From positions 22,822 through 86,821 of the forward strand of contig NZ_LGEN01000013.1 in NCBI RefSeq assembly GCF_001507855.1: a stretch of 64,000 bases of DNA, given 5' to 3'. The notes beneath the pieces were generated by a model. The model made no database searches. It had not been told where the DNA came from and saw only the letters and a program-made list of their open reading frames with translations. A program made the position numbers and the translations under genes. Numbering within the stretch: position 1 is the first letter of the stretch; each line of letters begins with the position of its first letter. Shown piece after piece: positions 26,173 through 35,617 of this stretch. The DNA is from Halomonas sp. 54_146 (lineage in GTDB: Bacteria; Pseudomonadota; Gammaproteobacteria; Pseudomonadales; Halomonadaceae).

Positions 26173-27252
26173 CTACTTGCGCCGCGAGGGCTTGCCGCCG
26201 GCCACTGGCTTACCGCGTCCTACACGACCTTTACCAAGGGGTTTAGCGCCCGCTTTGCCTTTAGCACCGGGCTTGTTTTTAACACCTGGATTGGCTTTAG
26301 CACCGGGCTTTCCCAGGGCTTTGGCCTTGGGGTGTGGCTTGCCAGGAGCTGCACCGTTAGAGCCGGTGCGTACTTTTCCGCTAGCGGCTCTTTTACCCTT
26401 GGCGGGTGGTTTAGCCCCGGCAGCTTTGCCCGCGGGCTGTTTTGTCTTTCCTGCGCCCGAACCTGAACCTGATCCCGAACCTGAGCGCGCACTATAGTTG
26501 GGTCTGGCGAGCTTGGTTTTCTCAGGTGCCGCCTTTGAGCTTTCGGTCAGGGCGATAATGGTATCGATCTCTTTAGGAGTGAGATCGCGCCAGTCGCCCA
26601 GAGCCAAGCCTTTGAGCGATACATTCATAATACGCGTGCGAATAAGCTGGGTGACTTCATAGCCAAAGTACTCGCACATACGGCGAATTTGCCGGTTCAG
26701 CCCCTGCACCAGGGTAATGGTGAACACAAAGGTCGACTCTTTGCGCATCTTACAGCGCTTGGTCACCTTGCCGAGAATCGGTACGCCGCTTTGCATGCCG
26801 TCGATAAATTCGTCGGTGATCGGTTTATCCACCGTCACCTGATACTCTTTTTCGTGGCTGTTATTAGCGCGCAGAATCTTATTAACCAAATCGCCGTTAT
26901 TGGTTAAAAAAATTAGCCCCTGGGAGTCCTTATCGAGCCGCCCAATAGGGAAAATACGCGCGCCGTGCTTTACAAATTCAACGATATTGTCTTTTTCGCT
27001 GGATTCAGTGGTGCTGACAATGCCCACCGGTTTATTAAGCGCAATCAGGATCAGGTCGTCCTCTTCCTGAGGCTCGATCTCTTGGCCGTTGACCTTAACC
27101 AAATCCCCTGCCACCACTTGGTCACCGGTGGTAGCCCGACGGCCGTTGATCCACACGTTGCCCTGCTCAACAAAGCGGTCAGCCTCACGGCGGGAGCACA
27201 GTCCACTTTCACTGATGTATTTATTAATACGGGTAGATTTTCGTAACGACAT
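26173..27252 (-). CDS. rluF: 23S rRNA pseudouridine synthase RluF with long basic tail
   Basis: A 359-residue RsuA-family pseudouridine synthase. An S4 RNA-binding domain (about 5-60) precedes the catalytic domain, whose [21 protein letters not shown] holds the catalytic Asp. [26 protein letters not shown] is the RluF/RluB C-terminal signature; RluF modifies U2604 of 23S rRNA. From about residue 247 on there are over 100 residues of Lys, Gly, Pro, Ala and Arg, low in complexity and far beyond the roughly 290-residue E. coli protein. ATG 27252 is preferred to an upstream TTG. No clear ribosome site is visible. Confidence 0.88.
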   Translation of the reverse strand: MSLRKSTRINKYISESGLCSRREADRFVEQGNVWINGRRATTGDQVVAGDLVKVNGQEIEPQEEDDLILIALNKPVGIVSTTESSEKDNIVEFVKHGARIFPIGRLDKDSQGLIFLTNNGDLVNKILRANNSHEKEYQVTVDKPITDEFIDGMQSGVPILGKVTKRCKMRKESTFVFTITLVQGLNRQIRRMCEYFGYEVTQLIRTRIMNVSLKGLALGDWRDLTPKEIDTIIALTESSKAAPEKTKLARPNYSARSGSGSGSGSGAGKTKQPAGKAAGAKPPAKGKRAASGKVRTGSNGAAPGKPHPKAKALGKPGAKANPGVKNKPGAKGKAGAKPLGKGRVGRGKPVAGGKPSRRK

Positions 27253-27314
27253 AAAAACGCCAGCCAACGGTAGTGGGTTAAAAGCTAATTAAAAGCAGTT
27301 AAAAATTAAAAGCT

Positions 27315-27345
27315 AAAAAGCGCCATCACCCAGCGGCAATGGCGC
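27315..27345 (-). terminator. Rho-independent terminator after ppc
   Basis: On the minus strand GCGCCAT and ATGGCGC form a 7-bp stem with a 12-base loop, followed by five Ts. It lies about 40 bp past the ppc stop and separates it from rluF. Confidence 0.8.
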
Positions 27346-27386
27346 AAGCTAGCTCTATGACTTTCTAGCTCAGCCCCAAAGGGAGC

Positions 27387-30035
27387 TTAACCGGTATTGC
27401 GTAAGCCTGCCGCGATACCGGCCATGGTGACCATCAGCGCGCGGGAAAGATCGGCGCTAATGGCTCCATCGGCGTCGCGGTTACGCTGCAGCAATTCCGC
27501 TTGAAGGCCGTGAAGCGGATCAATGTAAGGGTTGCGCACATCTATCGCCTGACGAATCAGCGGCGTGTTTTCGAGCAGTGCCTCCTGCTGCAAAATATCC
27601 AGCACCGCATCTTCCAGGCGCGCAAAACGCTCACGCAGCCGCTGCCCCAGTGCCTTAAGCGATGGCTCATCCACTAAGCGGTGCTCGTAGTAGGCGGCAA
27701 TGGCCACATCCGCTTTGGCCAGCAGCATTTCTAGCATGTCCAGGTAAGTGCCGAAGAACGGCCACTCATTGCGCATTTCTTGCAGCACATCGCGGCCACC
27801 GGGCTGCTCCAAGCGGCGCGAGAAGGCTTCACCGCTGCCTAGCCATGCAGGCAGCATTAGGCGAATCTGCGTCCAGGCGAAAATCCATGGAATCGCGCGC
27901 AGCGTTTCGACACCGCCATCCTGGCGCCGCTTGGTGGGGCGCGAGCCTAACGGTAGCCTTCCCAGCGCGCCTTCCGGCGTTACCGCCCGGAAGTAGGGCA
28001 CGAAATCTGGGTCTTCACGCACCACGCCCACATAGGCGGCGTGAGCGACCTTAGCGAGCTGATCCATCTCTTCACGCCAATGTGGCTCTGGCGCACGCGG
28101 TGGTAGCAAAGTGGCTTCCAGCACCGCGCAGGCGTAAATCTCCATGGAACGCAGGGCAATATCCGGCTGGCCAAATTTAAAGCGAATCATCTCGCCCTGT
28201 TCGGTCACCCGCAGGCTGCCGTTCACAGAACCCGGGGGCTGGGAGAGAATCGCCGCATGTGCCGGGCCGCCGCCGCGGCCAACGGTGCCACCACGGCCAT
28301 GAAACAGGGTTAAATCAACGCCGTGCTGGGAACACACATTGACCAATGACTCTTGAGCGCGGTACTGCGCCCAGGCAGCGGCCAGCTGGCCGGCATCTTT
28401 TGCCGAGTCGGAGTAGCCGATCATGACCTCCTGACGGCCATCGATCAGCGCACGATAGCCTGGAATCGCCAGCAGTTGATCAATCACCTCACCGGCGTGG
28501 TTCAAATCATTGAGGGTTTCAAACAGCGGTGCGATAGGCAGCGAGACTTGTCCGCCAACTTCTTTCATCAACAGCGCCACGGTGAGCACATCGGAAGGCT
28601 CTGCGGCCATGGAAATAATATACGTGCCCAGCGCTTCGGCTTGCTCCTGGGCAATGACTTTGAAGGTATCGAGCACTTCACGGGATTCAGCAGAGCACTC
28701 CCAGCGGCGCGGAATCAGCGGGCGACGGGAAGCCAGCTCCTCAAGCAAAAATTCCTGGCGCTTTGCTTCGTCCCATTCTCGGTAATGGCCAAGGCCAAGC
28801 GCGCTGGTTAGCTCTTCAATCACTTGAGCGTGGCGGCTGGCCTCTTGGCGCAGGTCAAGCTTGGTCAGCGTAACGCCGAATACCGCCACCCGGCGCAGGG
28901 TATCCAACAGCGCACCGTTGGCGATGGTGTCAAGACCCACATCGCACAGCGAGCGGTAGCAGGCGAGCAGCGGCGAGTAGAGCTGATCGCGGGTTTCGAT
29001 AATCGGCCCGCCATCATAATTATGCCCTTCCAGCTCGGCTTTGGCCCAATCCCGGGTCGACTCGACTCGCGCCAGCAGGCGTTTTAGCACTTCGCGGTAA
29101 GGTTCGGCCACATCGCCCGCTTCGGCTTTCAGCGCGCTATTGGCCTTCCACATAGACAGTTCGGTTTTCAGCTGATCAAGGTCACGCAGGTACAGGTCAG
29201 CGGCCATCCAGCGGCCAAGCAGCAATACTTCACGGGTCACCCGGGAGGTTACATTCGGGTTGCCGTCGCGGTCGCCGCCCATCCACGAGGCATAGCGAAT
29301 CGGCGCGGCGTCCAACGGCAGCCGCTCGCCGGCGGTATCTAGCAGCAGGTTGTCCAAATCCCGGTGGAAATCAGGCACCGCCTGCCATAGCGAGTTTTCA
29401 ATCACCGCAAAGCCCCACTTGGCTTCATCGACAGGCGTGGGCCGCTCGTGGCGAATCTCATCGGTGTGCCAGGCTTGGCTAATTAGCTCTTCCAAGCGGC
29501 CTTGGGCGCGGGTGGCGCGCTCTGGGTAATCGTCAGAGCCTTCAATCGCGGTTAGGCATTCATCAATGGCGTCGTATTTTTGGATCAGCGTGCGGCGGAT
29601 AACTTCGGTTGGGTGGGCAGTTAACACCAGTTCCACACGCATCGTGGCAAGGGTTTCAACCAGCTTACGCGGCGAGTTGCCCGCTTGTTGGGCGCGCGCC
29701 AAAAGCTCCCCTAGCACGGGTTGGGTGCCGGGCTTGTAGTCTTCAACGCGGCGAAAGCGCGCCCGATAGTGCTGCTCGGCAATGTTGGCAAGGTTTAAAA
29801 ACTGGTTAAAAGCGCGCGTTACCGGCAGCAGGTCACGCTCGGGCAGCTGGCGAAGGTACTCGATCAGTTCACGCTGTTGCAGCGAGTCGCCCTGGCGCCC
29901 GCGCTTGGCATGGGCGCGAATGGTTTCAATTTTATCGACAAATGCTTGGCCCAAATCGTCGGCAATGGTACGCCCTAGGCTATCGCCCAGAATGCGCACG
30001 TTATCGCGCAGGGATTCGTGTAGGTCGTGACTCAT
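27387..30035 (-). CDS. ppc: Phosphoenolpyruvate carboxylase
   Basis: An 882-residue enzyme that makes oxaloacetate from PEP and bicarbonate, refilling the TCA cycle. LTAHPTEVIRRTLIQKYD holds the catalytic His, FHGRGGTVGRGGGP is the glycine-rich active-site loop, and the protein ends in RNTG, the usual C-terminus that reaches the allosteric aspartate site. YSDSAKDAGQLAAAW is the second family signature. The start is the second ATG (30035), since AAGGAGG lies eight bases before it and only two before ATG 30041. A terminator follows. mazG lies 38 bp upstream on the same strand. Confidence 0.97.
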   Translation of the reverse strand: MSHDLHESLRDNVRILGDSLGRTIADDLGQAFVDKIETIRAHAKRGRQGDSLQQRELIEYLRQLPERDLLPVTRAFNQFLNLANIAEQHYRARFRRVEDYKPGTQPVLGELLARAQQAGNSPRKLVETLATMRVELVLTAHPTEVIRRTLIQKYDAIDECLTAIEGSDDYPERATRAQGRLEELISQAWHTDEIRHERPTPVDEAKWGFAVIENSLWQAVPDFHRDLDNLLLDTAGERLPLDAAPIRYASWMGGDRDGNPNVTSRVTREVLLLGRWMAADLYLRDLDQLKTELSMWKANSALKAEAGDVAEPYREVLKRLLARVESTRDWAKAELEGHNYDGGPIIETRDQLYSPLLACYRSLCDVGLDTIANGALLDTLRRVAVFGVTLTKLDLRQEASRHAQVIEELTSALGLGHYREWDEAKRQEFLLEELASRRPLIPRRWECSAESREVLDTFKVIAQEQAEALGTYIISMAAEPSDVLTVALLMKEVGGQVSLPIAPLFETLNDLNHAGEVIDQLLAIPGYRALIDGRQEVMIGYSDSAKDAGQLAAAWAQYRAQESLVNVCSQHGVDLTLFHGRGGTVGRGGGPAHAAILSQPPGSVNGSLRVTEQGEMIRFKFGQPDIALRSMEIYACAVLEATLLPPRAPEPHWREEMDQLAKVAHAAYVGVVREDPDFVPYFRAVTPEGALGRLPLGSRPTKRRQDGGVETLRAIPWIFAWTQIRLMLPAWLGSGEAFSRRLEQPGGRDVLQEMRNEWPFFGTYLDMLEMLLAKADVAIAAYYEHRLVDEPSLKALGQRLRERFARLEDAVLDILQQEALLENTPLIRQAIDVRNPYIDPLHGLQAELLQRNRDADGAISADLSRALMVTMAGIAAGLRNTG

Positions 30036-30073
30036 GGGCATGGCCTCCTTGCAGGGGTCGCATCAATACGCAA

Positions 30074-30928
30074 TCAGGAATGGGTAGGTTGTTTTTCTTC
30101 TGCCTGGCTTTCTTGTGCTTTAGCTGCCTGCCAGTGGGCTTCCATCTCGTCTAATGTGGCCTCTGTTAACGGCCGTTGGGCAGCGCTAAGCTCGCGCTCT
30201 ACATAGCGAAAGCGGCGTTCAAACTTGGCATTGGTGGCGCGCAGGCACTGTTCAGGGTCGGCCTTCAGCGAGCGGGCAAGATTGGTCACCGCAAAGAGCA
30301 GATCACCCACCTCTTCTTGGGCGTGTTGGTGATCGCCAGCGGCCAGCGCCTCTTCCACTTCGGCTAATTCTTCACGGATTTTAGCCAATACGCCGCGGGT
30401 ATCCGGCCAGTCAAACCCCACCCTTGCTGCACGTTTAGAAAGCTTGGCTGCACGGCTTAGCGCAGGCAGCGTGCGCGGCACATCGTCTAACACGGAGGGC
30501 GTTTCGGTGGCTCGCTCAGCGCGCTCGCCTGCCTTTAGCGCTTCCCAGCGGCTGTTCACCTGCTGGGTTTGCACCTCTTCGGCGCTCACCCCCGGCGGGC
30601 GGCGCGAGGCTAGCGTGCCATCAGGAAATACATGCGGGTGACGGCGCAGCATCTTGGCGGTCAGGGTATCGACGATATCGGCAAAGTCGAAGCGCTGCTG
30701 CTCCGCCCCGAACTGGGCGTAGTAGACCACTTGAAAGAGCAGATCGCCTAGCTCGCCGGGTAGCTCGTCAAAGGCGCGCCGCTCAATGGCATCCGCCACT
30801 TCGTAAGCTTCTTCCAGAGTGTGCGGCACAATGCTGTCCCAATCCTGCTGCAGGTCCCACGGGCAGCCTTGCTCGGGGTCACGCAGCACCTGCATCAGCG
30901 TCAGCAGGTCATTGATACCGTGGCGCAT
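30074..30928 (-). CDS. mazG: MazG nucleoside triphosphate pyrophosphohydrolase
   Basis: A 284-residue NTP pyrophosphatase with two MazG folds. DPEQGCPWDLQQDW begins the first, and ELPGELGDLLFQVVYYAQF carries its metal-binding acidic residues; EELAEVEEALAAGDHQHAQEEVGDLLFAVTNLAR is the second, catalytic EEXXE...EXXD set. The C-terminus is Lys/Gln/Glu-rich. Its ATG overlaps the relA stop by one base (TAATG), so it is translationally coupled to relA, as in E. coli, where MazG can hydrolyse aberrant dNTPs and lowers ppGpp. Confidence 0.95.
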   Translation of the reverse strand: MRHGINDLLTLMQVLRDPEQGCPWDLQQDWDSIVPHTLEEAYEVADAIERRAFDELPGELGDLLFQVVYYAQFGAEQQRFDFADIVDTLTAKMLRRHPHVFPDGTLASRRPPGVSAEEVQTQQVNSRWEALKAGERAERATETPSVLDDVPRTLPALSRAAKLSKRAARVGFDWPDTRGVLAKIREELAEVEEALAAGDHQHAQEEVGDLLFAVTNLARSLKADPEQCLRATNAKFERRFRYVERELSAAQRPLTEATLDEMEAHWQAAKAQESQAEEKQPTHS

Positions 30929-33204
30929 TATGCCTCTCCTTTGCGAACAGGTTGGGTTGGATCAGCGTTGCGCAGGCGGCGCACTTCGGTGACATTCGGC
31001 AGCTGCTGGATGCGCGAAAATAAACGCCCCAGGGATTCCAGGCCATCAACTTCCAGGGTAATACGCAGCCTGGCGATGCCTTCATCGGTGTCGGTTAAGG
31101 TATTCACGGCCAGTACGTTGACCTTTTCATTGCCGAGCAGCCCTGTGACATCGCGCAGCAGGCCAGAACGGTCCCAGGCTTGAATTTCAATGGTCACCGG
31201 GTAGCGGGTTTGAGCGCGTTCGCCCCACTCTACTTCGATAATGCGTTGGGGTTCGTCCAGGCGCAGCTGCAGGATATTGCTGCAGTCCTGGCGGTGGATG
31301 GTGACGCCACGCCCTTGGGTAATAAAGCCGATAATCGGCTCGCCGGGCACCGGGCGGCAGCAGTTGGCCATGCTGGTTTTAAGATTACCCACGCCAAGCA
31401 CCGTAATATCACTTTTGGTGGCTTTACTGGACTGGCGTTTAGGCTTGGCAAGCAGGCGATCTAAGCGCTCTTGATCGTCGTTTTCACCAAACAGCTGCTG
31501 GGCTTGGTGAAGCACCTGGCCAATGCGCAGGTCGCCGGCACCTAAGGCGGCGTACATATCCTCGGCGTTAAGGTAGTTGACCGCCTTGGCCAGCCGGGGC
31601 AGATCAAGGTCTTCGACGTCTAGGCGGCGCATTTCTCGTTCAAACAGCACGCGCCCTTCATCCAGGTTTTGGTCCCGCGCCTGATGTTTAAACCATGCTT
31701 GAATTTTGGCGCGCGCCCGCGAAGTGCGCACATAGCCCAAGTTGGGGTTTAACCAATCACGGCTTGGCCCGCCTTTGGTGGCGGTCAGAATCTCTACCTG
31801 CTGGCCGGTTTTAAGCTTGTAGGTGAGCGGCACAATGCGCCCGTTAATCTTGGCACCCCGGCAGCGGTGGCCAATTTCAGTGTGAACCCGGTAAGCAAAA
31901 TCAATCGGCGTGGCAATGCGTGGCAAATCAATCACGTGACCGTCGGGGGTAAATACGTAAATGCGGTCAGGGGCGACATCGCTGGAGAGCCCTTCGCGCA
32001 AATCGCCAAAGCTGCCCACTTCGTCCTGCCACTCCAACACTTGCCGCAACCAGGCAATTTTCTCTTCGTAGCTACGGCTTTTGGCGTTGGTGTCGTGGCC
32101 TTTATAGCGCCAGTGGGCGCAAACACCCAGCTCTGCTTCATCGTGCATGGCAAAGGTGCGAATCTGAATTTCGAGCACCTTGTTTTCTGGCCCCATCACA
32201 GCGGTATGCAGCGACTGATAGCCGTTCTTTTTGGGGTTGGCGATATAGTCGTCAAATTCATTAGGCACGTGGTGCCAACGCGAGTGAATGATGCCCAGCA
32301 CGGTGTAGCAATCGGTGACTTCCGGCACCAGGATACGCACGGCGCGCACATCGTGAACCTGGGAAAAATCGATCCGCTTACGCTTCATTTTGCGCCAGAT
32401 CGAGTAGATATGCTTGGCTCGGCCATCCACGTCGTAACGGTGAATATGCTGCGCTTCCAGCAGGCCTTTAATGGTTTCCACCACATCGTGGATATAGCGG
32501 TCACGGTCAAGGCGCTTTTCTGCCAGCAGCTTGGCAATCGCTTTGTATTCATCTTCATGCAGGTAGCGAAACGCGAGGTCCTCAAGCTCCCATTTCAGCT
32601 GCCCGATGCCTAGGCGGTGCGCCAGCGGTGCGTAAATATCAGCCACTTCCCGCGCCACCTGTAAGCTCTTTTCCCGGGGTGCGTCTTTTACCTGACGCAG
32701 CGCGCAGGTGCGTTCGGCAATTTTGATCAGCGCAACACGCACATCACCGATCATATTGACCAGCATTTTGCGCAGATTTTCCTGCTGGTTGTGCTGGCCC
32801 ATACCGTGGTCGGGTGCCAGCGGGTAGCTGATAGCGGCCATTTGCAGTACGCCATCAATCAAACCGGCCACTTCTTCGCCAAAGCGTTTCGAGACGGCGT
32901 CAAGGCTCAGCAACCCTTCGCGCACGGCGCGGTAAAGAACAGCGGCCTCAAGTGTCGCTTGGTCTAGCTTTAATTCGCCAAGAATATCCGCCATTTCCAG
33001 ACCCATGCGAAAACTAGAGCCTGGCGATAGCCACACGCGATGGGTTTGCGGAGCCTCAATCTCTAGTTTTTCGGCAAGCGCACAGGCCTCGGCTAAGCGT
33101 TCAGGGTCGCGTAGGCGCACATCTTCTTGCAGGCGCGTTAACCATTGTTGTATGTCCACCTTTCCACTAGCGGTTAGCGGCTGGTCTTCACGCACTTTTA
33201 CCAT
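30928..33204 (-). CDS. relA: RelA, ribosome-linked (p)ppGpp synthetase
   Basis: A 758-residue long RSH protein. The N-terminal hydrolase domain lacks the HD pair (AVLYRAVREGLLSLD where SpoT has HDVIED), so it should be synthetase only. The synthetase domain includes VHDVRAVRILVPEVTDCYTVLGIIH and DYIANPKKNGYQSLHT. A TGS domain follows near 420-480 (PDRIYVFTPDGHVIDLPR), and an ACT domain ends the protein (YPVTIEIQAWDRSGLLRDVTGLL). It senses uncharged tRNA on stalled ribosomes and triggers the stringent response. It lies between rlmD (9 bp upstream) and mazG. Confidence 0.96.
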   Translation of the reverse strand: MVKVREDQPLTASGKVDIQQWLTRLQEDVRLRDPERLAEACALAEKLEIEAPQTHRVWLSPGSSFRMGLEMADILGELKLDQATLEAAVLYRAVREGLLSLDAVSKRFGEEVAGLIDGVLQMAAISYPLAPDHGMGQHNQQENLRKMLVNMIGDVRVALIKIAERTCALRQVKDAPREKSLQVAREVADIYAPLAHRLGIGQLKWELEDLAFRYLHEDEYKAIAKLLAEKRLDRDRYIHDVVETIKGLLEAQHIHRYDVDGRAKHIYSIWRKMKRKRIDFSQVHDVRAVRILVPEVTDCYTVLGIIHSRWHHVPNEFDDYIANPKKNGYQSLHTAVMGPENKVLEIQIRTFAMHDEAELGVCAHWRYKGHDTNAKSRSYEEKIAWLRQVLEWQDEVGSFGDLREGLSSDVAPDRIYVFTPDGHVIDLPRIATPIDFAYRVHTEIGHRCRGAKINGRIVPLTYKLKTGQQVEILTATKGGPSRDWLNPNLGYVRTSRARAKIQAWFKHQARDQNLDEGRVLFEREMRRLDVEDLDLPRLAKAVNYLNAEDMYAALGAGDLRIGQVLHQAQQLFGENDDQERLDRLLAKPKRQSSKATKSDITVLGVGNLKTSMANCCRPVPGEPIIGFITQGRGVTIHRQDCSNILQLRLDEPQRIIEVEWGERAQTRYPVTIEIQAWDRSGLLRDVTGLLGNEKVNVLAVNTLTDTDEGIARLRITLEVDGLESLGRLFSRIQQLPNVTEVRRLRNADPTQPVRKGEA

Positions 33205-33213
33205 GACGTTAAC

Positions 33214-34626
33214 TCATCCTTTCAGAGTGATGGCCTCAGATTCAAACAGCATCATCGTTTCCAAATGTGCAGTGTGAAGGAACATATCCGCCACGACTAC
33301 TTGCTTAACCCGGTAACCGGCATGCACAAGATGTGCCGCATCTCGGGCAAGCGTCGCGGGGTCACAAGAAATATAGACAACCTTAGCCACCGGATGGTGC
33401 GCCAGCGCCTGACAAATCGCTTCAGCCCCGCTACGCGGAGGGTCAAGCACCAACGCATCACTGCCGTGATGTTCGGTTAACAGCGCATTAACGCTGGCCG
33501 GGTCGGATAAATCGCCCTGCTGGCCGCTAACCATTAATTGGTTGCGCCGAGCATTGGTGGCGATGCGTCCTACCATGGTGGGGTTGCCCTCTACGGCGTG
33601 AACGTCCGCCCCTGCGGCGGCCATTGGCAAACTGAAATTGCCAATGCCGGCAAATAAATCCAGCAGCCGCTGGCCAGGTTTAGGTGCCAGCCACTCGATC
33701 ACCTTGGCGACCATTTGCTGGTTAACCTGGGCGTTGACCTGTAAAAAATCGCCCGGCGAAAAACTTAGTGTCAGGGGTGGCTGCCCTTCAAGCGCTAACG
33801 TCTCTTCCAGCTCAGGCGGTGCACCATGCCAGTGCAACGTGGGCGTTTCACGCCCCAACCAAGTGCCTAGCGCCACACGTTGGTGCTGGGCAAAGGCCTG
33901 CCAGCGGGCGGCGTCACCAGGGTGTTCTTTTAGCTGGCGTACCAGCACCACCTGCGTTGTCGCCGTTGCTAATAGCTCGATATGCCCTACCAAACGCGGG
34001 GCGGCCAGGCTCGCCAGCAGCTCGCGCAGGGGTATTAGCAGCCGCTGTAACGATTCCACCAGCACCGGGCAGCGCTCAATATCCACCAGCCGGTGGCTAT
34101 GGGCGGCGCGAAAACCAAGGTGTGGTTTGCCCTGGCTATCCACTTTGACACCCAGCCGCGCGCGTCGCCGGTAGCCTTGGTCGCTGCCTTGAATCGTGCC
34201 GATATCAGTGAGCACGATGCCTTGGCGCGCAAACAGGTCGCGCACTACTTCACGTTTGTGGTCGCGTTGGGCATCAACGGCTAAGTGCTGCAAATCGCAG
34301 CCGCCGCAGTGGCCAAAATGCGGGCAAGGGGGGGCAACGCGCTGTTCAGATGTTGTTAGCAGTGACTTGATATGGGCTTCATCAAAGCGTTTGCGCGTCA
34401 GGTGAATCGCTACTTCTACCCGTTCACCGGGCAGCGCCTGATCGACAAACACGGTTTTACCGCTCGCCGCGTGGGCAACCCCTCGGCCATCGTGCGCTAA
34501 GCGTTCAATGACCAAGGGCGAGGTATCATCCGTCGCCGTATTGCGCGCTTTTCCGCCTGGCGTGCCCGCTAGCCCAGAATGACCGGACGCGGGCCTGGGC
34601 GGCCGCCGTTTTCCCAACATGGCCAT
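33214..34626 (-). CDS. rlmD: 23S rRNA (uracil-1939-C5)-methyltransferase RlmD
   Basis: A 470-residue enzyme, formerly RumA. A TRAM domain (about 35-90) is followed by the iron-sulfur motif CPHFGHCGGCDLQH, with Cys101, 107 and 110 and a fourth Cys in DIERCPVL. The methyltransferase core has LLDLFAGIGNFSLPMA as the SAM motif and VVYISCDPATLARD with the catalytic Cys. The ATG at 34626 has AGGAG eight bases upstream. The N-terminal 30 residues are basic and not conserved. It lies between cysM and relA, the usual gammaproteobacterial order, with gaps of only 3 and 9 bp. Confidence 0.95.
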   Translation of the reverse strand: MAMLGKRRPPRPASGHSGLAGTPGGKARNTATDDTSPLVIERLAHDGRGVAHAASGKTVFVDQALPGERVEVAIHLTRKRFDEAHIKSLLTTSEQRVAPPCPHFGHCGGCDLQHLAVDAQRDHKREVVRDLFARQGIVLTDIGTIQGSDQGYRRRARLGVKVDSQGKPHLGFRAAHSHRLVDIERCPVLVESLQRLLIPLRELLASLAAPRLVGHIELLATATTQVVLVRQLKEHPGDAARWQAFAQHQRVALGTWLGRETPTLHWHGAPPELEETLALEGQPPLTLSFSPGDFLQVNAQVNQQMVAKVIEWLAPKPGQRLLDLFAGIGNFSLPMAAAGADVHAVEGNPTMVGRIATNARRNQLMVSGQQGDLSDPASVNALLTEHHGSDALVLDPPRSGAEAICQALAHHPVAKVVYISCDPATLARDAAHLVHAGYRVKQVVVADMFLHTAHLETMMLFESEAITLKG

Positions 34627-34629
34627 GGT

Positions 34630-35526
34630 TTATACTCCTGGGGCGAATAGGCCAGTGGAGAGATAGCGATCGCCACGGTCACAGACGATAAACACGATCA
34701 CGGCATTTTCAGTTTGCTCAGCAATACGCAGCGCGCCTGCCAAACTCCCCCCGGAGGAGACCCCGGCCAGAATGCCCTCTTCCCGCGCTAGACGACGCAT
34801 GTGCTCTTCGGCCTCTTGCTGGCCGATATCAAGCGTGACATCCACTCGCGGCGCTTCAAAAATGGCCGGCAGGTATTCTTTTGGCCAGCGGCGTATGCCG
34901 GGGATGCTGGCGCCGTCGGCGGGCTGCAAACCGACAATCTGAATAGCCGGGTTTTGTTCTTTCAAATAGTGCGACACGCCCATAATGGTGCCCGTGGTAC
35001 CCATGGAACTCACAAAGTGGGTCACCTCGCCCCCCGTTTGCTGCCACACTTCCGGGCCGGTGGTGCGGTAGTGCGCCAAGGGGTTATCTGGATTCGCAAA
35101 CTGATTCAGGGGCTTGCCTTCGCCTTTGGCAATCATCTCATCAGCGATATCGCGGGCTTCTTCCATGCCCCCGGCTTTGCTGGCCGAGACCAATATTGCC
35201 CCGTAGGCGGCCATCGCCTGCTTACGTTCTTCTGATGCGTTCTCTGGCATCACCAGAATCATTTTGTAGCCTTTAATCGCGGCGGCCATGGCCAGCGCAA
35301 TGCCGGTATTGCCGGAGGTGGCTTCAATCAGCGTATCGCCGGGGGCAATCTCACCGCGCGCTTCTGCTTCATTAATCATAGAGAGCGCGGGGCGGTCTTT
35401 AACCGATCCTGCAGGGTTATTACCTTCCAATTTGGCTAGCAGCGTATTGTTACGGCCTGCGCTAATGTGCTTCAGCTGCACTAGCGGCGTGTTGCCAACC
35501 ACATCTTCCAAGGTGGGATATTTCAT
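34630..35526 (-). CDS. cysM: Cysteine synthase B
   Basis: A 298-residue PLP enzyme joining O-acetylserine with sulfide or thiosulfate. Lys43 in NPAGSVKDRPA binds PLP; TSGNTGIALA is the substrate loop and GTTGTIMGVSHYL the phosphate-binding glycine loop. The short C-terminus (YLSTGLFAPGV) is typical of CysM rather than CysK. It starts at ATG 35526, divergent from the BarA/GacS gene, and is the first of a tight cysM-rlmD-relA-mazG group, an order conserved in Pseudomonas and relatives. Confidence 0.95.
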   Translation of the reverse strand: MKYPTLEDVVGNTPLVQLKHISAGRNNTLLAKLEGNNPAGSVKDRPALSMINEAEARGEIAPGDTLIEATSGNTGIALAMAAAIKGYKMILVMPENASEERKQAMAAYGAILVSASKAGGMEEARDIADEMIAKGEGKPLNQFANPDNPLAHYRTTGPEVWQQTGGEVTHFVSSMGTTGTIMGVSHYLKEQNPAIQIVGLQPADGASIPGIRRWPKEYLPAIFEAPRVDVTLDIGQQEAEEHMRRLAREEGILAGVSSGGSLAGALRIAEQTENAVIVFIVCDRGDRYLSTGLFAPGV

Positions 35527-35617
35527 CGTACTTTCCTTATCTTAACCGTTATGCTGCATTATATCGGTGTCGCCTTGGGCTGGACAGGCAACCTCATTGA
35601 ATCAGCGAGCTTCTTTC

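Noticed and set aside
31867..32613. Long plus-strand open frame (248 codons) opposite relA
   Set aside because: It lies entirely within relA on the other strand, has no recognisable motif, and reflects third-position GC bias. relA is unmistakable.
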